Source: CAYPFY01 sp964410105 (GTDB taxonomy: Bacteria; Bacteroidota; Ignavibacteria; UBA10030; SZUA-254). From it: DNA of 64,000 nt. Positions 51,406-60,139 of this stretch are shown piece after piece. Within the stretch, counting starts at the first letter, position 1. The number at the start of each line of letters is the position of its first letter. Location: positions 88,258 through 152,257 of the forward strand of contig CAYPFY010000007.1 in the NCBI GenBank assembly GCA_964410105.1. Direction: 5' to 3'. A program made the position numbers and the translations under genes. The notes beneath the pieces were generated by a model, which was not told where the DNA came from, made no database searches, and saw only the letters and a program-made list of their open reading frames with translations.

Positions 51406-52431
51406 ATGAAACGGGTCCTCATCGTCCGGACAGACAGAATAGGCGATGTCGTCATGATCACACCGATGATCCGAGAAATTCGAAAGCGTTATCCCGACGC
51501 CTTCATCGCCACCCTGACACAGCCGTCCACATCGGATGTCTTTCTCCATAACCCGCACCTCGATATCGCGTTGACGGATGATCTTGCGGAGAGGTCGTTC
51601 TGGCGTGTGACGAAGGAACTGCGGTCCCGGAGATTCACCGACGGGCTTCTTGTCTGGCCGACCGAGCGAGCGGCATACCAGATGCTTTTGGCCGGGATAC
51701 GGAACCGGATCGGGGTGGGATACAAATTCTATGGATTCATCACTTTCATGAAGGGAGTATCGAGGCGAAATTATATCCCCTTGCGGCACGAGGCGGATTA
51801 CAATATGGATCTTGCCCGAAGGATCGGGGTCGTCACGGACCACATTGCCCCCGAAATCTTCATCACCGAGGAGGAGCGGTCGAATGCTTTGCACATGCTT
51901 CGCTCCAGGGGCATAGAGGCGGGCGATATCAAGGTACTCGTCCACACGGGCACGGGCGGCTCCTCACCGAACTGGAGCGAGGGAAAATACATCACTCTCA
52001 TCAAGAGCCTGTTGGAAGAATTCCGTCGTTTGGATTTCAAGATCGGACTTACCGCGCGCGAGATGAGCCAGCCCTTCCGAGACGCGGTCATGATGATTGA
52101 CTCCCGGAGGGTCATCGATCTCTCGGGAAGCATCAAAACCCTTCGGGATCTGATCGGTTCAATCGCTGCATCCGACCTCCTCATCACGCCCTCGACGGGT
52201 CCGGAGCATCTCGCCGACGCACTTGGCGTCCAGTGCATCGGGTTACACTGTCACCGACCGATGAACAGCGCCCGGTACTGGGGGATACTCAACAGGCGGT
52301 CCGTAAACGTAGAAGTGCCGGACGAGTACTGCAGGGCACATTGCAGTCAGGATCAAACCCGATGCGACATTGAGGGGGGAATCAGCGTCGATGAAGTCCT
52401 CCATCACGCCGGGCAACTGCTGAAGAATTAA
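51406..52431 (+). CDS. Glycosyltransferase family 9 (heptosyltransferase-like)
   Basis: A 341-residue GT-B enzyme. The start MKRVLIVRTDRIGDVVMITPMIREIRK is the classic GT9 opening, with the Asp that acts as base in heptosyltransferases (TDRIGD). The C-terminal sugar-nucleotide domain shows LVHTGTGGSSPNW, VIDLSGSIKTLRDLIGSI and DLLITPSTGPEHLADALGV. Likely cytoplasmic and acting on a lipid-linked core glycan. It is 12 bp from a second GT9 gene and shares an operon with a sugar aminotransferase. Confidence 0.93.
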   Translation: MKRVLIVRTDRIGDVVMITPMIREIRKRYPDAFIATLTQPSTSDVFLHNPHLDIALTDDLAERSFWRVTKELRSRRFTDGLLVWPTERAAYQMLLAGIRNRIGVGYKFYGFITFMKGVSRRNYIPLRHEADYNMDLARRIGVVTDHIAPEIFITEEERSNALHMLRSRGIEAGDIKVLVHTGTGGSSPNWSEGKYITLIKSLLEEFRRLDFKIGLTAREMSQPFRDAVMMIDSRRVIDLSGSIKTLRDLIGSIAASDLLITPSTGPEHLADALGVQCIGLHCHRPMNSARYWGILNRRSVNVEVPDEYCRAHCSQDQTRCDIEGGISVDEVLHHAGQLLKN

Positions 52432-52443
52432 CTAGAAAGTTCC

Positions 52444-53640
52444 ATGAGCATGTCCACACCCTCTCTCACCATCCCGCGCTGCAAGAATTTTTCGGGCTAC
52501 AAGCCATGCATCAGCTACAAGGACTGTTTGGAAAACGGATGCCAGGATGAGAACCCGATGGGGACGAAAATCCTCATCATATCGCTTGACGCCATGGGAA
52601 ACGTCCTGGACAACACCTCGCTCCTCCCGGCGATCAAGAGAAAGCACCCTGTCAGCACGATCTACTGGATCACGATGGGCAATGCGGTAGGAATTCTGGA
52701 TAACAATCCTTACATCGATCGCGTCTTTCCCTGGAACGAGGAAAGCCGCATGATCCTCAGGAACATCTCCTTCGACTGCCTCATGAACGCCGACAAGACG
52801 GATTATGCCTGCGCGTTCGCCAACGAAGTGCAGGCTCGGAAGAAGCTAGGGTTCCTCCTCAACTCCGACGGCAAAATCAGCCCCGCGAACGATGGCGCGC
52901 TTTACAACTACCGGATGGGGACCGACGACGAGCTGAAATTCCGCAAGAATCGCCGCACCGGCATAGAAATCATCCATGAAACTTTCGAGCTGGACTACAA
53001 ACGGGACGAATACACCTTTGTCATGAGCCAAGATGAAAAAGACTTTGTGCGGGACTACAAATCGCAAATCGGCTTTGACGGTCACGGCACCTTCGTGGGT
53101 TTCAACACCGGATGCTCGACCCTTTTTCCGAACAAAAAGATGACCATCGAGCAACACGTAACGCTGATCCAGAGGATTTCGAAGAACGCGCGACTCGTCC
53201 CCGTCCTCCTCGGGGGAAGGGAGGATACCGAGCGGAACTCAAAGATCCTGGATTCCCTCTCTCCGGACACACGGCGTAGGGTCATATCTACCCCGACGAC
53301 GCTTGGGCTACGCAAAGGGGCCTGTTTTATGGACGTGTGCGATATCGTCATCACGGGGGACAGTTTTGGGATGCATCTCGCGATCGCCCTTCGCAAATAC
53401 GTCATCGCTTGGTTTGGGCTCTCATGCTGGACAGAAATCGAGCTCTATGGACGGGGGGAAAAGCTCATCCCTGAGGGGCTCGAGTGCGCCCCGTGCTGGA
53501 AAAAAGTATGTCCCTACAATCTTGAGTGCATAGATATGATAGACCTTGACAGGATTGTCGAGCTTGTGATCCGTCACGCTCAGGACCGCGGCTCCCATGG
53601 GACAGAAGCAGGGGAGCTCCGGCACACCATTCACACCTAG
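52444..53640 (+). CDS. Glycosyltransferase family 9 with Cys-rich N-terminus
   Basis: A 398-residue GT9-like protein. A 30-residue Cys-rich leader, RCKNFSGYKPC followed by ISYKDCLENGC, precedes the GT9 core (TKILIISLDAMGNVLDNTSLLPAIK). The core ends with VCDIVITGDSFGMHLAIAL and then a second Cys group, ECAPCWKKVCPYNLEC. The paired cysteine groups suggest a zinc or Fe-S structural site; similar leaders occur in a known GT9 subgroup. The usual Gly-Asp pair of the opening is MGN here, so the catalytic base is not clear. Met3 is an alternative start. Confidence 0.88.
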   Translation: MSMSTPSLTIPRCKNFSGYKPCISYKDCLENGCQDENPMGTKILIISLDAMGNVLDNTSLLPAIKRKHPVSTIYWITMGNAVGILDNNPYIDRVFPWNEESRMILRNISFDCLMNADKTDYACAFANEVQARKKLGFLLNSDGKISPANDGALYNYRMGTDDELKFRKNRRTGIEIIHETFELDYKRDEYTFVMSQDEKDFVRDYKSQIGFDGHGTFVGFNTGCSTLFPNKKMTIEQHVTLIQRISKNARLVPVLLGGREDTERNSKILDSLSPDTRRRVISTPTTLGLRKGACFMDVCDIVITGDSFGMHLAIALRKYVIAWFGLSCWTEIELYGRGEKLIPEGLECAPCWKKVCPYNLECIDMIDLDRIVELVIRHAQDRGSHGTEAGELRHTIHT

Positions 53641-53684
53641 CCCGTCAAAAGACGCACCTCACCCGCTGCCGACCCCGCCAAACT

Positions 53685-54782
53685 ATGAGTTATAAGATAC
53701 CAATCTACCGTCCGTCCCTCGACGGGAATGAGAAGACATACGTTGATGAATGTCTCGACTCGAGCTGGATTTCGTCGAAGGGGAAATTCATACAGCTCTT
53801 TGAAGATTCATTCATGAACTTTACCGGCGTCCCGCATGCGACATCCGTAAGCAATGGAACAGTTGCGCTCCACCTCGCGCTCGTTGCACTCGGAATCCGT
53901 CAGGGCGATGAGGTGATCGTGCCGTCATTCACCTACATCGCTTCTGTGAGCGCGATCTCTCACTGTGGCGCTACCCCAGTCTTTGTCGACTCAATGCGCG
54001 GCACCTGGCAGATGGACCCGGAAGACGTACGCAGGAGAATAACCCAGAGGACAAAGGCCATCATGGTGGTTCACCTCTACGGTCATCCCTGCGATATGGA
54101 TCTGCTCACAGCCATCGCGAAGGAAAACGGCCTGTTCATCGTGGAAGACTGCGCTGAGGCATTCGGCTCCCTGTACCGCGGTAGACACGTCGGCACCTTC
54201 GGTGACATCGCGACATTCAGTTTCTACGGAAACAAGACCATCACAACCGGTGAAGGGGGAATGGTCGTTGCCAGAGATAGGGTGTTACACGACTGGATAT
54301 ACCATCTCAAGATGCACGGAGTCTCGAGGGAGCGGGAATACTGGCATGACGCGCTCGGCTTCAATTACCGAATGACGAACATCTGTGCCGCTATCGGGCT
54401 GGCCCAGATAGAAAAAGCCGAGGAAAAAATCCGGAAGAAGCGGCAGATAGCGGACTGGTATGCCGACGGGCTTGCGCGCTCGAGTGTGGAAGGACATCAG
54501 GAAGCGCCCGAGGTATTTCACTCATACTGGATGTACTCGGTGCTCGTCGAACGCGCTTCGATTCGGGAGAAGCTGCGGGATCATTTGCGGGTGGCAGGGA
54601 TCGAAACGCGTCCTACGTTCCATCCTGCGCACACCATGCCGATGTATTCCGGGAGCAAGCAGCACTTACAGGTTGCCGAGGACATAGCCTCACGCGGAAT
54701 CAACCTTCCGAGCTGGCCCGGTCTCACTCACGATCAGGTAAGTGAAATTTGCTCCCAAATCCAGGAATTCCTGTCACGTTAG
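53685..54782 (+). CDS. DegT/DnrJ/EryC1 sugar aminotransferase (perosamine synthase-like)
   Basis: A 365-residue fold-type I PLP enzyme that aminates a keto-sugar nucleotide. Motifs: SNGTVALHLALVALGIRQGDEVIVPSFTYIA (residues ~47-77), FIVEDCAEAFGSLYRG and SFYGNKTITTGEGGM, where the Lys forms the PLP aldimine. FNYRMTNICAAIGLAQIEK and PGLTHDQV complete the family pattern. IYRPSLDGNEKTYVDECLDS and the SSWISSKGKFI segment resemble GDP-perosamine synthases. It follows two GT9 genes by 44 bp, so it likely supplies an amino-sugar for a surface glycan. Confidence 0.92.
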   Translation: MSYKIPIYRPSLDGNEKTYVDECLDSSWISSKGKFIQLFEDSFMNFTGVPHATSVSNGTVALHLALVALGIRQGDEVIVPSFTYIASVSAISHCGATPVFVDSMRGTWQMDPEDVRRRITQRTKAIMVVHLYGHPCDMDLLTAIAKENGLFIVEDCAEAFGSLYRGRHVGTFGDIATFSFYGNKTITTGEGGMVVARDRVLHDWIYHLKMHGVSREREYWHDALGFNYRMTNICAAIGLAQIEKAEEKIRKKRQIADWYADGLARSSVEGHQEAPEVFHSYWMYSVLVERASIREKLRDHLRVAGIETRPTFHPAHTMPMYSGSKQHLQVAEDIASRGINLPSWPGLTHDQVSEICSQIQEFLSR

Positions 54783-54895
54783 CATACGACGCTCTCGGTC
54801 CGGGGAGTTTCCGCGGGCCTGCGAGAGAGTATCCGGAAAAGGACCACAGATGTCCCGTGCTCGGGGGGAAAACCGCTAAGAGAAGCTGACAGCAA

Positions 54896-55696
54896 TTAAA
54901 TCAGTCCGGGTGAAAGCGTCGAATATGAATCGGGGGTTCTGTCTTTAAACAGATCATTAAACTCGTTGATCGATTTCTCCTTTGCGAGAGCCGTATCGAC
55001 CTCAGCCACCTGGATCCCCGTCTCTTCCCCCCCCATTCGGATCAAAATCTCTCCCCGCGGAGAAACGATTTCGCTCTTTCCGATATAGCGAAGGTCGATA
55101 CCGCCCCTATTCTCGCGGCCGACGCGATTGGCAGTCGCCGCGAAGACCCGGTTTTCGAGACACCGAGTGACCATTGCATCCGGGCAATGGGGAAGAACGA
55201 GATTTGACGGATGGGCGATAACCTGGGCACCCTTGAGCGCCAGGGTCCTGGCGCTCTCCGGGAACATCCAGTCGAAACATACCATCATTCCAATTCTTCC
55301 AAACGGAAGGTCATAGACCGGGAAACCACGATCTCCCGGCGCGAACAATACCTTCTCACGGTAATAGAGGTGGACCTTCCGATACACTCCTACCAGACCC
55401 GCCGGGCCCACAAGCGCCGATGAATTAAAGATTACTGATGATCGCTCGGCGAAACCGTACGCCACAAAGCAGGAGCGACGGCTGGCGAAATTCGATATCT
55501 GAAGAAACGTCGGGCCTTCGGGGGATTCGGCGAGCAAGGCCAGCTCTCTGCCATCGATGAAATTATATCCGGTGGCGAAGAGTTCGGGGAGCACATAGAG
55601 ATCGGCGCGAGATGATTCCATCAGGGAGATCGCGTCCCGAAGATTGCCTGCCGTCTCTCCGAAGACGGGGCTCGTTTGAACGACTGCGATGCGCAT
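54896..55696 (-). CDS. Nitrilase-superfamily C-N hydrolase
   Basis: A 266-residue carbon-nitrogen hydrolase with the full Glu-Lys-Cys triad: Glu38 in VLPELFATGY, Lys107 in VYRKVHLYYRE and Cys140 in GMMVCFDWMFPE. The product is cytoplasmic and may hydrolyse an omega-amide, carbamoyl compound or nitrile; the subfamily cannot be fixed, though the length and EKC spacing are those of omega-amidase/N-carbamoyl amidohydrolase-like proteins. The ATG at 55696 is preferred to an in-frame TTG one codon upstream. It stands alone, convergent with the glycan cluster and 293 bp from the next gene. Confidence 0.88.
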   Translation of the reverse strand: MRIAVVQTSPVFGETAGNLRDAISLMESSRADLYVLPELFATGYNFIDGRELALLAESPEGPTFLQISNFASRRSCFVAYGFAERSSVIFNSSALVGPAGLVGVYRKVHLYYREKVLFAPGDRGFPVYDLPFGRIGMMVCFDWMFPESARTLALKGAQVIAHPSNLVLPHCPDAMVTRCLENRVFAATANRVGRENRGGIDLRYIGKSEIVSPRGEILIRMGGEETGIQVAEVDTALAKEKSINEFNDLFKDRTPDSYSTLSPGLI

Positions 55697-55989
55697 CAAC
55701 TATTCTCTTTTCAACATACGACATTTGAGAGGCAGATTCAATGCGACCCAGTATCGCTCGCAAGCGAGCCGATCACTTTAGCCAAAGGCGACGCCGTGGA
55801 GTTCGGGGTCCGAGGGGCCCTCATGCGACCAAAGTCTCACTGGCATAGTGTCAAGGCTCTGTGAACCACGAGCGCTTTCGCCGATGGCTGGAAGCCGGTT
55901 TTGTATTCCGGTCATGGCTCCGAGGCTTGCCCTCCCGGGGGCGCATCGTTGACGCGAGGATTTGTCCCCACAACTCCGGGCAAAAACTG

Positions 55990-58900
55990 CTACCGTGTTT
56001 CCCGGTGTTCGGGAGGTTTCAGGATGACCGCTGGAATTTCAAGGGCCCTCACACACTGATTGAATTTCACGAGGTCGCTTTCGCGAATCGCTTTATAATC
56101 ATGAATCTGAGCTGAAAGCCTTTGTGTGAGTTCGGTGAACACGGAGTAGGTCTGTTCTGTCGGCCTTGAGTCAGCGCTGGAAGCGACGCTCGCGAGCGCT
56201 GCAATTTTGTTATTGAGTTTTATTGGAAAATTCAGCGCATCCTGCCCGCTCTTTATCTTTATCTGCACAATCTCCTCCTCGATTCTTTTCAGTTTCTCAT
56301 TGAGAGATTTTGCCATCCTCTCGACAGAATCCTTTGCCGCGTGTTTGTCGAGGCGTTTGACCAGGTCACTTGTCTGATTCCGGATTTCGCGGATATCCAG
56401 CACGGTCTGGTGAGCTGTCGAAAGCGTATCGCGAACCTTCATCAGAAACGCAAATTGTTCCTCAAACTCAGCCTGGGTCGTCCTGAGCCGGGGGTCTTTC
56501 TTGATGAGAAAAGCCTGCGACCAGTTCTTCCCGGCACATGACAGCCGGGCATGGTAGATACCGGGGACAGCCGTGGGTCCGCGCGTTGTTCCTCCCCACA
56601 GAATCAAACCGGGAAGTGACGCCGCATCGGCATACCGCATATCCCAGACAAATCGGTTCATGCCGGAATCGGCTGCAAGATTCGGTCCTTCATCCTGAGC
56701 AAGGGGAGCCTGATCGGACGCCGCTTTTTCCTCCCTGTGCCTGAAGGACTTGACGAGCCTGCCCTGGTCATCGAGGAACTCAATTCTTACCGAATCCTTG
56801 AGCTGGGGCTTCTTTTTAAAGTAGTAATACACGACAACTCCTCCCGGTGGATTTTTACCAATGGCGAGTCCCGGCCGGTCGAACGAAAATCCTCCCATTC
56901 TGTAGGAATCCCGCGGTTTGAAAAGAATCACCTCTGAGCGTGCAAGGTTGTCGTTCAGCTGGTAGAGGGGAGTCAGATCGTCCAGAATCCAGAATGACCT
57001 GCCGTGAGTTGCCACAACAAGATCCCGTTCCCGCCCCTGGACAGCAATGTCGTGGATCGGCGTGACGGGTAGGTTCAGTTGCAGGGGCTGCCAATTCTCC
57101 CCCGCATCAAACGAAACATGAATTCCCCGCTCAGTTCCCGCGTAGAGGAGCCCTCTGCGATTCGGATCTTCCCGGATAACATGGGTAAAATCCATTTCGG
57201 GAATGCCGCGGACAATTCTCTTCCACGATTTTCCGAAATCGGTCGTTCTGAAGAGATAGGGCCTGAAATCATCCAGCTTATAGCGATTGGCGGCGAGATA
57301 GGCAGTACCGGGATCATGAGGGGAAGGTTCGACGATACTCATCATGGACCATGGAGGCAAATCCTTGGGTGTAATATCCAACCATGTCGTACCTCCGTCA
57401 CGGGACATGTGCACCATCCCGTCATCTGATCCTGCCCAAAGAACTCCCTGCTGGACGGGCGATTCCGCAAAGGTGAAAATAGTCCCGTAATACTCAACGC
57501 TCGTATTATCCTTCGTGATCGGTCCTCCCGAAGCCCCCAGTTTACTTGTATCGTTCCGTGTAAGATCTGGGCTGATGATGTGCCAGCTCATCCCCTCATT
57601 TGTCGTCCGGAAGACCCGGTTCGCGGTCGCGTAGACAACCTTCGGGTCATGCTGGGAAACGACAATGGGAAATGTCCACTGGAACCGGTACTTCGCGGTC
57701 CCCGCGCCCCCTCCCATGGGATTATCGGGCCAAGGGGAGACGTCCTGTTCCTGGTCGTTATGATGATCGTATCGGGTCAGGTAGCCGTCATAACTGCCGG
57801 CGTACGTAATTTCCGGATCCTTTGGGTCGACGGCAATGTACCCGCTCTCGCCTCCGCCGACGGCATACCAGTCCGTTCGATCGATTCCGAACCCGGTCGT
57901 CCGACTTGCGATCCTCACCGTGCTATTATCCTGCTGCGCCCCGTAGACATTATACGGGAAGGCGCTATCGACGGCGACGTGATAGAACTGAGCCGTCGGG
58001 ACATCTTCTTCTGTCCAGGTTTGACCTCCGTTGACTGTGACGGTAGCGCCTCCGTCATTACCTTCGATCATGCGCAGGGGATTTGACGGATCGATCCAGA
58101 GATCATGATTATCACCGTGGGGAACGGAAAGAGTAGCAAGGGAGTGGCCGCCGTCAATCGACTTGAAAAACTGGACGTTGAGAATATAGACCACCTCTGG
58201 GTTCAGGGGATCGGCGAAAATGTGAGAATAGTACCAGGCGCGCTGTCGAATCCGCCGGTCGTCGGACATCTTGGACCATGACTTGCCCCCGTCGTCAGAC
58301 CGGAAGAGCCCACCCTCCTCTGCTTCGACGATGATCCACAGCCTGTCCGCTCTGGCAGGGGAGACGGCGATCCCGATCTTCCCAAGCACACCTTTGGGGA
58401 ACCCCTCCGACTTCATCAAATCGACCCAGGAATCCCCGCCATCGGTCGATTTCCAAAGGGAGCTCGACGGTCCGCCGCTCGACATGCTCCATGGGTTCCG
58501 ATATGCTTCCCAGAGCGCGGCATAGAGAATACGCGGATTCGAGGGATCCATTGCGATATCGACGGCACCCGCCTTTTCACTCTTATAGAGAATTTTCTCC
58601 CAGTTCGAACCTCCGTCCTTCGAGCGGTAGACTCCGCGGTCGGGGTTTGGGCCGAAAACATGACCGAAGGCGGCAGCGTAAACAATGTTTTCGTCCCCGG
58701 GGTGAACTATGATCTTGCTGATTGTTTGAGCATCCTTGAGACCGGAAAATTTCCAAGATTTGCCCGCGTCGACACTCCTGTAGACACCTTCCCCGGGCAT
58801 TGCGTTACCGCGTATGCAGGCTTCACCCGTCCCTGCATAGACGACATTCGGATCGGACTGTGCAACAGCCAGGGCACCGACAATTCCCAGTTTGAAGAAT

Positions 58901-59163
58901 TTGTCCGACACATTGATCCAGGAAATGCCGCCATCGTCGCTCTTCCACACACCTCCGCCGGTGGCCCCGAAGTAATAGGTCAGCGGCTTATCCCGGTGCC
59001 CGGCCACGGCGATAGAGCGGCCGGCGCGGTAGGGCCCGATCTCGCGCCAGAGCATCTTATTATAGAGTGTGGTATCGTAACGGAAGGGAGTTTTGGATTG
59101 GGCCGAAATCGTCCCCACCAGCGCGAGCAAAGAAGTGCACAGTGACAAATAACGTCTGATCAT
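55990..59163 (-). CDS. Exported Asp-box (VPS10/BNR-like) beta-propeller protein
   Basis: A 1057-residue protein with signal peptide MIRRYLSLCTSLLALVGTISAQ. Residues ~40-720 have many Asp-box motifs of the form SxDxGxxW (SDDGGISW, SVDAGKSW, SKDGGSNW, STDGGDSW, SDDGGKSW), each in a propeller blade, as in sortilin/VPS10 and sialidase-type folds. The C-terminal third contains a FNIII-like beta region (GVVVYYYFKKKPQLKDSVRIEF) and a helical segment with coiled-coil (ESLNEKLKRIEEEIVQIK-like). Databases often label this family glycosyl hydrolase, but I see no known catalytic pair. Probably an exported binding or scaffold protein. Confidence 0.85.
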   Translation of the reverse strand: MIRRYLSLCTSLLALVGTISAQSKTPFRYDTTLYNKMLWREIGPYRAGRSIAVAGHRDKPLTYYFGATGGGVWKSDDGGISWINVSDKFFKLGIVGALAVAQSDPNVVYAGTGEACIRGNAMPGEGVYRSVDAGKSWKFSGLKDAQTISKIIVHPGDENIVYAAAFGHVFGPNPDRGVYRSKDGGSNWEKILYKSEKAGAVDIAMDPSNPRILYAALWEAYRNPWSMSSGGPSSSLWKSTDGGDSWVDLMKSEGFPKGVLGKIGIAVSPARADRLWIIVEAEEGGLFRSDDGGKSWSKMSDDRRIRQRAWYYSHIFADPLNPEVVYILNVQFFKSIDGGHSLATLSVPHGDNHDLWIDPSNPLRMIEGNDGGATVTVNGGQTWTEEDVPTAQFYHVAVDSAFPYNVYGAQQDNSTVRIASRTTGFGIDRTDWYAVGGGESGYIAVDPKDPEITYAGSYDGYLTRYDHHNDQEQDVSPWPDNPMGGGAGTAKYRFQWTFPIVVSQHDPKVVYATANRVFRTTNEGMSWHIISPDLTRNDTSKLGASGGPITKDNTSVEYYGTIFTFAESPVQQGVLWAGSDDGMVHMSRDGGTTWLDITPKDLPPWSMMSIVEPSPHDPGTAYLAANRYKLDDFRPYLFRTTDFGKSWKRIVRGIPEMDFTHVIREDPNRRGLLYAGTERGIHVSFDAGENWQPLQLNLPVTPIHDIAVQGRERDLVVATHGRSFWILDDLTPLYQLNDNLARSEVILFKPRDSYRMGGFSFDRPGLAIGKNPPGGVVVYYYFKKKPQLKDSVRIEFLDDQGRLVKSFRHREEKAASDQAPLAQDEGPNLAADSGMNRFVWDMRYADAASLPGLILWGGTTRGPTAVPGIYHARLSCAGKNWSQAFLIKKDPRLRTTQAEFEEQFAFLMKVRDTLSTAHQTVLDIREIRNQTSDLVKRLDKHAAKDSVERMAKSLNEKLKRIEEEIVQIKIKSGQDALNFPIKLNNKIAALASVASSADSRPTEQTYSVFTELTQRLSAQIHDYKAIRESDLVKFNQCVRALEIPAVILKPPEHRETR

Positions 59164-59514
59164 AGTGTGGATTCCGTATAGTGTAGAGTTTGTGGAGTCA
59201 GGAACTGGGCTAACACTGCAATGAAGGAGAAATACAAAAAATGTTCACAAGAATCAAAACGCCAGAGCGGACTCACAACGTGATTCAGCCAAGCGGTCCC
59301 CACGATATCGTTGATCCCGGAAGTTTCTGATCCTCAGATTTATTAAGAAAGTGGGTGAAGGCGGGGGCAACCCCGTGGGCGTCATGCCGGGCTTTAGCCT
59401 AGAGCGCGCACGAGAGCGGCATCCGTGAAAGAGGCATGCTCTCGGGGTGCGATTGTGCCACACAGGGTTCGACGGATGAGACCCGCCGACTGAGCCTTTG
59501 CCCGGAATGTTCTT
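59164..59514. other. 351-bp intergenic region with REP-like sequence
   Basis: No supported gene. A short frame on the minus strand includes a SRLKPGMTPTG run, which is typical of translated REP-like repeats; the underlying DNA (cgtcatgccgggcttt near 59380-59396) resembles such elements. The region separates the Asp-box gene and the receiver gene. Confidence 0.45.
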
Positions 59515-60135
59515 TCACAATCCCTGTTTCTTTAGATGTTCCACGAAGTCTCGGTGGAATTTCTCCTGACAACCGGGACAGATCCCATGGCTGAACTCAG
59601 CGGAGGAATGCTTATGGATATACGTCTCCACTTCTTGCCAGTATCCGGCATCATCGCGGATCTTTTTGCACCATGCGCAGATCGGGAGAAGTCCTCTCAG
59701 GGTCCGGACATGGGCAAGCATATCCTGGAGCTCGGAGAGAAGCTTTGCATTCTCCTGCTCCAGCTTATGTTTATAGAGGGCGATCTCTATGGTGATATCC
59801 ACCAGATGGACATCGAACGGTTTGAGGATATAACCAAAGGGTTCTGAGATCTTTGCGCGCTGGAACGTCGGATCGTCAGCATGAGCCGTAACGAAAATGA
59901 CGGGGATCCTATGCTTTTCGCGCAGTTCGTTTGCCGTTTCTACACCATCCATATCTCCCTTGAGGACGATATCCATCAGGACAAGGTCGGGACGGAGGCG
60001 GTTTGATTTTTCGAGCGCCTCAGGACCGGAGGAGGCAGTTTCCGGAATCTCATAGCCTCTGGCCTGCAGCTTTTTCTGTAAATCCCTTGCAATGACCATT
60101 TCATCCTCGACAATCAACACGCGTGCTTTGGCCAC
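59515..60135 (-). CDS. Response regulator with C-terminal Cys4 domain
   Basis: A 206-residue protein. Residues 1-125 are a receiver: acidic pocket near VEDE (Asp11), phosphoacceptor Asp55 in LVLMDIVLKG, Thr83 in VTAHAD and Lys105 in ILKPFD. A coiled-coil (KLEQENAKLLSELQDML) links to a C-terminal segment with Cys153, Cys156, Cys186 and Cys189 (PICAWCKKIRDDAGYW and HGICPGC), a probable zinc ribbon found after several receivers and PAS domains. No DNA-binding or enzyme output domain is present. It starts 4 bp after the large histidine kinase and is probably its partner. Confidence 0.92.
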   Translation of the reverse strand: MAKARVLIVEDEMVIARDLQKKLQARGYEIPETASSGPEALEKSNRLRPDLVLMDIVLKGDMDGVETANELREKHRIPVIFVTAHADDPTFQRAKISEPFGYILKPFDVHLVDITIEIALYKHKLEQENAKLLSELQDMLAHVRTLRGLLPICAWCKKIRDDAGYWQEVETYIHKHSSAEFSHGICPGCQEKFHRDFVEHLKKQGL

Positions 60136-60139
60136 GAGG

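Noticed and set aside
59254..59463. Short minus-strand frame of 69 codons
   Set aside because: Its SRLKPGMTPTG segment is typical of translated REP-like repeats rather than a gene.
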